A stretch of 6,149 bases of DNA, from positions 1 to 6,149 of the forward strand of contig DGNZ01000217.1 in the NCBI GenBank assembly GCA_002389175.1. Reading direction: 5' to 3'. Made by a program: the position numbers and the translations under genes. This DNA is from Rhodospirillaceae bacterium UBA4479. GTDB lineage: Bacteria; Pseudomonadota; Alphaproteobacteria; Rhodospirillales; Casp-alpha2. This document shows, one piece after another, positions 1-5,270 of the stretch. The notes below the pieces were generated by a model. The model searched no databases and was not told the DNA's origin. It saw nothing but the letters and a program-made list of their open reading frames with translations. Within the stretch, counting starts at the first letter, position 1. Every line of letters starts with the position of its first letter.

Positions 1-87
1 CTATTTTTAGAGGTGCCCTAAAGTCGCAAGCGCATATATCTAATATACGATGAGATTGTCTCTATTCGGCCGGAAACAGGAATTTGC

Positions 88-582
88 ATGATGAAAAATT
101 GGATGAAGTTACCTCTCGCAGCGATCGCAGTGATCGGTTTAACATTTGTAGCGCCTGCAGTACACGCAGACGGCGATGGCCTGATCGTCAAAGACTCTGA
201 TTTTGGTGTTGTGAAAACACTGGATCGGTTGGGTATCGCGCTTGAACGCGCTGGTATCAACGTGTTCTCTCGTATTCCCCATGACAAAGGTGCCGCCAAG
301 GTCGGTATGACATTGGCCCCGACACAGACCATTATCTTTGGGAACCCAAAGTTGGGCACGCCGTTGATGCTATCCAATCCAGCCATTGGCCTTGATCTGC
401 CGTTAAAAGCTGTTGCATGGGAAACGGCTGATGGGAAAACCAAAATCGCGTATACCGACCCTGCATGGTTGGCAAAGCGCTATAACATCACTGACAAAGA
501 TCAGGTCTTTGGCAAAATGACAGGTGCTTTGAATAAATTTACCGATATGGCGACCAAGCGTGGCATGCTGCCAAAACAGTAA
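88..582 (+). CDS. Secreted DUF302 domain protein
   Basis: Encodes 164 residues. The N-terminus is a typical Sec signal peptide: a basic start (K3, K7), a hydrophobic core at about 8-24, and a likely cleavage after AVHA at residue 27, so the mature protein should be periplasmic. Residues about 35-150 match the DUF302 pattern: TLDRLGIALERAGINVFSRI, then a short His-Asp segment, TIIFGNPKLGTPLM, LPLKAVAWE and a C-terminal AYTDPAWLAKRY. The biochemical function of DUF302 is not established; proteins of this type are often secreted and have been linked loosely to stress or metal contexts. Two in-frame ATGs (88 and 91) follow an AGGAA at 78-82; the second has the more usual spacing of 8 bases. The ParA-like gene starts 39 bases downstream on the same strand, so co-transcription is possible. 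The 87 bases upstream hold no gene that I can recognise. The family call is firm; the role is unknown. Confidence 0.88.
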   Translation: MMKNWMKLPLAAIAVIGLTFVAPAVHADGDGLIVKDSDFGVVKTLDRLGIALERAGINVFSRIPHDKGAAKVGMTLAPTQTIIFGNPKLGTPLMLSNPAIGLDLPLKAVAWETADGKTKIAYTDPAWLAKRYNITDKDQVFGKMTGALNKFTDMATKRGMLPKQ

Positions 583-621
583 ACACACCTACGAGTACTA
601 GGCCACATACGAGGATAGACT

Positions 622-1254
622 ATGACTGCACGTGTCATTGCGGTCGCCCAGCAAAAAGGCGGCGCCGGTAAAACCACATTCGCCGCCCAATTGGCTGTTG
701 CCTGGGCCGCTAAAAAGTCCGTCGCATTGATGGACATCGATCCGCAAGGCAGTTTGAGTGCTTGGCATGGTCTGCGGGTCGCCTCTGAACGTGCGCTGGA
801 TGACATCCATCTCAGCAGTGTTTCCGGGTGGCGCGTCGCGATGGAATTGGATCGTCTGAAATCTGACTTCGATATTGTGTTGATCGATTGTCCACCCCAT
901 GCCGATACGGAAACAAAAAATGCCATGCGGGCAGCAGATTTGGTGGTAATCCCTGTGCAACCATCGCCGATGGATGTATGGGCGACGGCGCCGACGGCGG
1001 AATTCGCCGATGAACAAGGCACACCCGTTCGGTTGGTGCTCAACCGTGTGCCGCCGCGCTCTCGGCTTGTTGAAGCGGTTCAGGCGATGCTGAAGGACAA
1101 AAAATTGAAGCTGACGAAAAACCATCTGGGCAACCGTGTGGCGTTTGCAGCATCAATGATGGAAGGCATGGGCGTGACCGAGAGTGAACGCTCCAGCCAG
1201 GCCGCGAAGGAAATCAACGCCCTCGCCAAAGAGATTGAGAAAGCTGCATCATGA
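622..1254 (+). CDS. ParA family (MinD/ParA/Soj-like) P-loop ATPase, single domain
   Basis: Encodes 210 residues of a deviant-Walker ATPase. Visible motifs: Walker A KGGAGKTT at 12-19 with the signature lysine K12 and the P-loop lysine K17; Walker A' at MDIDPQGS, 37-44; Walker B VLIDCPPH at 86-93 with D89; and NRVPPRS at 141-147, in the usual nucleotide-base-contact region. Such ATPases dimerise on ATP, bind DNA or membrane non-specifically and position cargo such as plasmids, chromosome origins or chemosensory clusters. This one has no N-terminal helix-turn-helix extension, so it resembles small type Ib or orphan ParA proteins rather than P1-type ParA. No ParB, parS-like repeats or chemotaxis genes lie in the window, so the cargo cannot be deduced. 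A good Shine-Dalgarno, GAGGA at 611-615, sits 6 bases before the ATG. Its TGA overlaps the ATG of the next gene (ATGA), implying translational coupling with a membrane protein. Confidence 0.93.
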   Translation: MTARVIAVAQQKGGAGKTTFAAQLAVAWAAKKSVALMDIDPQGSLSAWHGLRVASERALDDIHLSSVSGWRVAMELDRLKSDFDIVLIDCPPHADTETKNAMRAADLVVIPVQPSPMDVWATAPTAEFADEQGTPVRLVLNRVPPRSRLVEAVQAMLKDKKLKLTKNHLGNRVAFAASMMEGMGVTESERSSQAAKEINALAKEIEKAAS

Positions 1255-1721
1255 CAAGTTTATCACCCGTAATGCTGAGCCTTCACGCGATAGCTGCGAC
1301 CGTTTGGGTTGGCGGGATGTTCTTTGCTTATTTGGTTTTACGGCCCAGCGTGCCGGGGATCGAATTGCCGCCCGAGCGTTTAAAGCTTTGGGATCGCGTG
1401 TTCGAAAAATTCTTCTTTTGGGTCTGGATTGCAGTCGTCGCCCTACCCTCAACTGGGTATTGGCAGATTTACACCGACTTCGAAGGTTTCGGTGGTGCTG
1501 GTATGCACATCCACATCATGCACCTGACGGGATGGCTGATGATCGTGTTGTTCATCTATTTATATATGAAGCCCTATGCCCTGTTCCGCGAAGCGGTCAG
1601 TGCCGAAGACTGGCCAACGGCTGCAGCGAACCTTGACCGTATTCGCAAGATCGTCGCAACCAACTTGGCGCTCGGCATCTTTACCATAGCCATTGGTGCG
1701 TCGGGCCGTCTTTGGACTTAG
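1251..1721 (+). CDS. CopD-like four-helix membrane protein
   Basis: Encodes 156 residues with four predicted membrane helices at about 8-30, 53-70, 87-106 and 134-152. The first helix carries LHAIAATVWVGGMFF with H12, the hallmark of the CopD/HemJ-like superfamily; the third begins with a His cluster, MHIHIMHLTGW (H86, H88, H91). Intramembrane histidines of this kind could bind haem or copper; that is family knowledge plus inference, not shown here. CopD domains are often found in copper uptake or resistance proteins, but no copC, copA or copper-chaperone gene is present. The similar-sized HemJ (protoporphyrinogen oxidase) is an alternative relative, though its conserved lysine pattern is not evident. 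The ATG is inside the ParA stop (ATGA at 1251-1254), so translation probably depends on ribosomes finishing ParA. The TAG stop lies 7 bases from the stop of the convergent hydrolase-OsmC gene. Confidence 0.82.
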   Translation: MTSLSPVMLSLHAIAATVWVGGMFFAYLVLRPSVPGIELPPERLKLWDRVFEKFFFWVWIAVVALPSTGYWQIYTDFEGFGGAGMHIHIMHLTGWLMIVLFIYLYMKPYALFREAVSAEDWPTAAANLDRIRKIVATNLALGIFTIAIGASGRLWT

Positions 1722-1728
1722 GAACCTG

Positions 1729-2964
1729 CTAGTCGGTTAATTTCGATTTCAGGCTGACTTCGTTTTTCAACGATTGATGCACGGGACAGCGCTCGGCGAT
1801 TTCATAGATACGCTGACGTTGCTCATCGGTGAGATCCCCTTCTAGGTGAATCTCTACATCGATCTGATCGACGCGGCCTTCTTCTGTTTCACACGCCTCA
1901 CAATCCTCGGCATGGATTTTTTCGTGCCGTAGCGTGACGCGTGCCTGATCCAGAGGGAATTTCTTGCGATCCGCGTACATGCGCATGGTCATCGACTTAC
2001 ACGCCCCAAGTGCCGTTAGCAGATAATCATAGGGTGTCGGACCGCTGTCATTGCCACCAACGGAAACGGGCTCGTCGGCCTTTAGCGCATGCCGTCCGCC
2101 GATGGATATAGCGTTTGAAAATTTACCCTGCCCGGTTTCTTGAACGATAACGCCGTCTTCGATGGCGGGGATATCAGATTTTGAAGATTCATTTTTGCCC
2201 GTGCCAAGATATCGCTCTGCCCAGGCTGCGATGACATTGGCACAATACACAGCATCGGCACGCTTGGATAACAGATGATCAGCGGTGTCCAAGGATACAA
2301 AGCTTTTCGGATGTTTGGCAGCGACATAGATTTCCTGGGCATTTTCAATACCGACCGTGGCATCAATCGGAGAATGGAAAACCAATAACGCGCGCCGTAA
2401 GTTTGATATTTTCTCGGATAATTTTTGCCCTTCGATATCTTCCAAGAACTGTTTTTTGATTTTGAACGGACGCCCAACCAGTGTCACATCCGCTTCGCCT
2501 TCGGCCATGATCTTGTCGATATCGTTTTTAAAATTATGCGAGACGTGATGCGGATCTGATGGCGCACCGATGGTGCACACACATTCGATCTCGTCGATAT
2601 CCCCCGCTGCTGCCAGCACCGCAGCACCGCCCAATGAATGCCCGATGATGATCTTTGGCGCAGACAAATGATCGCGCATGTAGTTGGCGGCGGCGACCAG
2701 ATCACCCACGTTGGATGTGAAATTGGTGTTGGCAAATTCACCTTCACTGGCACCCAACCCTGTGAAGTCGAAACGCAAGACGGCAATGCCGTTGGTGTTC
2801 AGACCTTCGGCGATACGGCTGGCGGCAAAGATATCTTTGGTGCAGGTAAAGCAGTGCGCAAACAGTGCGCAGGCTTTGACGTCGCCCTCAGGCAGGTCCA
2901 ACCGTGCGGCTAAATCTTCACCCAGTGCGCCTGGAAAACTAATCTTCTCGCTGCGTCCTGCCAT
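1729..2964 (-). CDS. Bifunctional alpha/beta hydrolase-OsmC fusion protein
   Basis: Encodes 411 residues in two domains. Residues about 1-255 are an alpha/beta hydrolase: FAHCFTCTKD (35-44) in the oxyanion-hole region, RFDFTGLGASEG, the nucleophile elbow GHSLGG (108-113, S110), the probable acid D201 in HSPIDATVG, and the probable catalytic H230 in TADHLL. After a polar linker (about 255-270) comes an OsmC/Ohr-type domain to the C-terminus, with the two conserved cysteines C322 (GACKSMTMR) and C393 (RCPVHQSL). OsmC proteins reduce organic or fatty-acid hydroperoxides through this cysteine pair. A further CxxC (DCEACET, C355/C358) lies between them. The fusion is a recognised architecture; its substrate is uncertain, plausibly an ester or oxidised lipid. 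No signal peptide is seen, so it should be cytosolic. A strong GGAGGGA (2978-2972) sits 7 bases before the ATG. It is the last of three leftward genes. Confidence 0.93.
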   Translation of the reverse strand: MAGRSEKISFPGALGEDLAARLDLPEGDVKACALFAHCFTCTKDIFAASRIAEGLNTNGIAVLRFDFTGLGASEGEFANTNFTSNVGDLVAAANYMRDHLSAPKIIIGHSLGGAAVLAAAGDIDEIECVCTIGAPSDPHHVSHNFKNDIDKIMAEGEADVTLVGRPFKIKKQFLEDIEGQKLSEKISNLRRALLVFHSPIDATVGIENAQEIYVAAKHPKSFVSLDTADHLLSKRADAVYCANVIAAWAERYLGTGKNESSKSDIPAIEDGVIVQETGQGKFSNAISIGGRHALKADEPVSVGGNDSGPTPYDYLLTALGACKSMTMRMYADRKKFPLDQARVTLRHEKIHAEDCEACETEEGRVDQIDVEIHLEGDLTDEQRQRIYEIAERCPVHQSLKNEVSLKSKLTD

Positions 2965-2971
2965 TTGTCCG

Positions 2972-2978
2972 TCCCTCC
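2972..2978 (-). promoter_or_regulatory. Strong Shine-Dalgarno of the hydrolase-OsmC gene
   Basis: On the minus strand this reads GGAGGGA, 7 bases before the ATG at 2964. It is the strongest ribosome binding site in the window and fixes the start, giving an N-terminus that leads directly into the hydrolase fold. Confidence 0.75.
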
Positions 2979-2994
2979 GTATTCATCTGGCGCT

Positions 2995-3037
2995 ACACTA
3001 GCTGCACAGCTGTGATGCCGCCAAACACGAATTCGTG
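2995..3037 (-). promoter_or_regulatory. Candidate promoter/operator region with two palindromes
   Basis: The 82-base gap upstream of the hydrolase-OsmC gene holds two perfect palindromes: CACAGCTGTG at 3005-3014 and CACGAATTCGTG at 3026-3037. Their centres are 22 bases apart, about two helical turns, and both begin CAC and end GTG. A weak promoter-like pair can be read on the minus strand: TTGGCG (3024-3019) and TAGTGT (3000-2995) with 18 bases between, which would place the first palindrome in the spacer and the second just upstream of the -35 element. The palindromes are seen directly; the promoter and a repressor or activator role are inference. Neither palindrome is followed by a T-run, so a terminator for the PAS gene is less likely. 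Confidence 0.35.
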
Positions 3038-3046
3038 GGGACGACG

Positions 3047-3568
3047 TTACATGCGGCTGGGGTCGGTGCCAAAGTGCGCGTAATGCTCTGACGTAACATT
3101 ATCAGGATCAATTGCCGAGAAAACACGTGCGACGCGCTCGCCATTATCACTTAATGGCAGACGGATCGAATTCATCGCTATGGAACGTCCGGTCGACGTC
3201 ACGATCGGCGTTTGGCAAAGAATCGGCGCCTTATGCTTCATGACGTATTCGTACTCGACGGTATTGCCATCGCGCATATCTTTGGAACCGATTTCACTGA
3301 GGAATTTCCCGGTCATGTCGAACCCGATCAAGCTCGCGCGCTGGGTGCCCCAAAACCGAAATTTGTAATCCGTGTCGCCGTCGTCGGTGATAACATCAGC
3401 AATAATTGACCATGGTAAAATTTTAATCGGCAGTTCGTCCAATTTGAAATCGGATACACCGGGTAAACGTCCATCCTTGGATTTGCTCAACCAAAATTTA
3501 TAAACATCAGAAAACACCGCCGATAGTTGCGTTGAGTCGTTAATTTTGATGATTCCGTCATTGGACAT
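3047..3568 (-). CDS. PAS_5 family single-domain protein
   Basis: Encodes 173 residues that resemble the PAS_5 (formerly DUF1457) family, abundant in alphaproteobacteria. Recognisable elements: YKFWLSKSKDGRLPGVSDF (residues 23-41), the LPIKILPWSIIADVI strand (46-60), YKFRFWGTQ (68-76), the GFDMTGKFL segment (82-90), and a C-terminal beta region ending near RVARVFSAID. The match is by overall pattern; no invariant catalytic residue exists for this family. PAS folds sense small ligands or mediate protein contacts, but no kinase, cyclase or DNA-binding domain is attached, so the output partner is unknown. No signal peptide or membrane segment is visible, so it is probably cytosolic. The upstream region has no clear Shine-Dalgarno, but there is no alternative ATG before the domain, so this start is the reasonable one. 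It lies between the crotonase (51 bases upstream) and the hydrolase-OsmC gene (82 bases downstream) on the same strand. Confidence 0.82.
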   Translation of the reverse strand: MSNDGIIKINDSTQLSAVFSDVYKFWLSKSKDGRLPGVSDFKLDELPIKILPWSIIADVITDDGDTDYKFRFWGTQRASLIGFDMTGKFLSEIGSKDMRDGNTVEYEYVMKHKAPILCQTPIVTSTGRSIAMNSIRLPLSDNGERVARVFSAIDPDNVTSEHYAHFGTDPSRM

Positions 3569-3572
3569 AAAC

Positions 3573-3616
3573 GAATATTACCATAACTGAATATTAGATG
3601 TATCCGTATCTATACG
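3573..3616. repeat. Short AT-rich repeats between PAS and crotonase genes
   Basis: The 51-base gap contains the octamer GAATATTA twice in direct orientation (3573-3580 and 3589-3596, 16 bases apart) and a nearby inverted repeat CGTAT-CT-ATACG (3605-3616). This lies just upstream of the PAS gene start and just after the crotonase stop. It could be a binding site or promoter region for the PAS gene, but AT-rich octamers recur easily by chance. The inverted repeat has no T-run after it on the minus strand, so it is a poor terminator. Confidence 0.22.
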
Positions 3617-3619
3617 TGG

Positions 3620-4417
3620 TTATTTCGGGAACCAAGCAGCGGCACGTTTTTCGTGAAAACTCAATAAGCCTTCGGCACCTTCAGCAGTTTGTCGTTTATC
3701 CGAGTGCGATTTCGCCAAGCTTTCCGCCAACCCGTCAGAGATGGTCAATCCAGCGACATCAAACAGGATTTGTTTTGTTTCTTTCATGGCGTCGGGGCCA
3801 TTCATCAAAATTGATGTGACGACCTTTTCGCCTGCCGCATCTAGTTCTTTGCGTGGAACAACGCTATGAACCAAGCCGATCCGTTCGGCCTCGGTGGCAC
3901 CAAAACGTTCTGCCGTTATGGCGTAACGGCGGACATTCCTGGGGCCAATGGCGGCAGCCAGTTGTGGAATAATCGGTCCGGCATGTAATCCCCAGCGGAC
4001 TTCGGCGATAGAGAACATCGCATCATCTGCGGCAAACACCACGTCACACGCGGCGATGATTCCTGTGCCGCCCCCAAAACAACCACCGTGAACCAATGCC
4101 ACGGTGGGTATCGGACAGGCATCCAGGTAACGCACGGCATCGGTTGTCCGCTGCGAGACTGCGAGGTTTTCTTCGGGTGATTGGTTGCGTACAGATTCAA
4201 GCCATGCCAAGTCGGCGCCCGCTTGAAAATGTCGACCATTCCCTTTGATGACGATGACGCGGACATCCTTGTTCGCTTGCAGGGCGGATACGCCGTCCAA
4301 CAAGCACTGCACCATTTCGCCATTGTAAGCGTTATTGACCTCTGGCCTATTCAGGGTAACCGTTGCGACGCCACGCGCATCGATATCGCATAAAACGGGT
4401 GAGTTGGTGTCAGACAT
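3620..4417 (-). CDS. Enoyl-CoA hydratase/isomerase family protein, methylglutaconyl-CoA hydratase-like
   Basis: Encodes 265 residues, the usual crotonase length. Motifs in order: VATVTLNRPEVNNAYN (17-32); the first oxyanion segment HFQAGADL (63-70); the second, GGCFGGGTGIIAACD (111-125), with G116 in the oxyanion-hole position; FSIAEVRWGL (135-144); and IGPRNVRRYAITAERF (157-172). Of the two catalytic glutamates of classical crotonase, the first position is Gly (G119) while the second is kept (E139, exactly 20 residues later). That pattern, with the RRYAITAERF stretch, resembles bacterial LiuC/AtuE enzymes, which hydrate methylglutaconyl-CoA in leucine or geranylgeranoyl-CoA in isoprenoid degradation. 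However, no other liu or atu gene is in the window, so the substrate remains open. AGGAA (4430-4426) is 8 bases before the ATG. A weak minus-strand promoter-like pair, TTGTCC (4467-4462) and TACTAT (4446-4441), lies in the divergent gap. It is probably the first gene of the leftward group. Confidence 0.9.
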   Translation of the reverse strand: MSDTNSPVLCDIDARGVATVTLNRPEVNNAYNGEMVQCLLDGVSALQANKDVRVIVIKGNGRHFQAGADLAWLESVRNQSPEENLAVSQRTTDAVRYLDACPIPTVALVHGGCFGGGTGIIAACDVVFAADDAMFSIAEVRWGLHAGPIIPQLAAAIGPRNVRRYAITAERFGATEAERIGLVHSVVPRKELDAAGEKVVTSILMNGPDAMKETKQILFDVAGLTISDGLAESLAKSHSDKRQTAEGAEGLLSFHEKRAAAWFPK

Positions 4418-4492
4418 GGGGGGCGTTCCTAAGATGATGAATAGTAAAAAATCATTGGATTGGACAATAGCAGATGGGGCCAGAATAAACAG

Positions 4493-5137
4493 ATGATGGA
4501 TGAGCCAAAATTCAAGAAAGCAGACGTCGATGTGCGTGAGAAAGTCACGCTCTATGATGGGTTCTTCAAAATGGAGAAGTATACCCTACGTCATCAGCAG
4601 TTTGCCGGAGACTGGGGGCCAGAGGTCACGCGTGAGATATTTGAGCGCGGGCACGCCGTAGCTGTATTGCCATACGATCCGAATACCGATGAGGTCATTC
4701 TAATTGAACAGTTCCGCCCTGGTGCCTATGCCGCGATGAGTAACAGTCCGTGGTTCGATCAAGACGCGTCCCCCTGGCAGATAGAGGCCGTCGCCGGCAT
4801 GATCGATGAGGGTGAGACACCCGAAGAAGTCGCCATTCGTGAAATGCGCGAAGAGACCGGTGCTGAAACCCAAGACTTATTTCCCATGTTTCATTATTTG
4901 GTGAGCCCAGGCGGTTGCACAGAATCCGTTTTCGGTTTCCTGGGTCGGACAGAGGCAAAATCAATTGAGGGGCTTCATGGACTTGATCAAGAAGGTGAAG
5001 ATATCCGTCCGTTCGCCATGCCATTGTCAGAGGCTTATGAGGGAATCGCCGAAGGTAAAATTATCAATGGTCTGACAATTATCGCCCTGCAATGGTTGAT
5101 GTTGAACAAAGAAAAGGTCCTGAAGGCCTGGTCATAG
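4493..5137 (+). CDS. nudF: ADP-ribose pyrophosphatase, Nudix hydrolase (NudF-like)
   Basis: From this ATG it encodes 214 residues, close to the roughly 210 of E. coli NudF. The enzyme hydrolyses ADP-ribose to AMP and ribose 5-phosphate and acts in the cytosol. The full Nudix box GX5EX7REUXEEXGU is present at residues 102-124: it begins GMIDEGE, continues with TPEEVAI and ends REMREETGA, so the metal-binding glutamates are intact. Upstream are REIFERGHAVAVLPYDP and EVILIEQFRPGAY, and downstream SPGGCTES, the proline-glycine loop that marks the ADP-ribose subgroup, followed by EGEDIRPF. A TTG at 4460 would add 11 residues (DNSRWGQNKQ plus the start), but it has no Shine-Dalgarno and the extension does not resemble the family; ATG 4496 is also possible. 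The gene is divergent from the crotonase and 133 bases before the cysteine synthase. Confidence 0.92.
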   Translation: MMDEPKFKKADVDVREKVTLYDGFFKMEKYTLRHQQFAGDWGPEVTREIFERGHAVAVLPYDPNTDEVILIEQFRPGAYAAMSNSPWFDQDASPWQIEAVAGMIDEGETPEEVAIREMREETGAETQDLFPMFHYLVSPGGCTESVFGFLGRTEAKSIEGLHGLDQEGEDIRPFAMPLSEAYEGIAEGKIINGLTIIALQWLMLNKEKVLKAWS

Positions 5138-5206
5138 AAGATTATCGGCTCATCACCATTATTTGAAACACCCAGAAGCGCTGGTATGTCCCGTATGCTT
5201 GATCCC

Positions 5207-5222
5207 ATCGGTGGGCACCGAT
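5207..5222. promoter_or_regulatory. Inverted repeat upstream of cysteine synthase
   Basis: ATCGGTG-GG-CACCGAT is a perfect inverted repeat with 7-base arms, placed 69 bases after the Nudix stop and 48 bases before the cysteine synthase ATG. As RNA it could form a 6-base-pair stem with a GGGC loop, but only three T residues follow a few bases later, so a Rho-independent terminator is weakly supported. An operator or leader hairpin for the cysteine synthase gene is an alternative. The repeat is seen directly; the function is inference. Confidence 0.35.
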
Positions 5223-5270
5223 ACTGTTTATCCAATGACGCAAACGCGCATAACGATAAGGTAAACATCC

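Noticed and set aside
18..46. TAATAT (41-46) as a -10 box for the DUF302 gene
   Set aside because: The hexamer 17 bases upstream (CTAAAG) does not resemble a -35 element, and the surrounding sequence is generally AT-rich.
588..602. CCTA...TAGG inverted repeat between the DUF302 and ParA genes
   Set aside because: Arms are only 4 bases, with no T-run; not distinguishable from chance.
501..1125. Long minus-strand open frames opposite the ParA gene (501-1043 and 598-1125)
   Set aside because: They lie antisense to a gene with intact Walker motifs and show no domain-like pattern.
1723..1738. AACC...GGTT hairpin spanning the convergent stop codons
   Set aside because: The stem is 4 base pairs with an 8-base loop and no T-run on either strand, too weak to call a bidirectional terminator.
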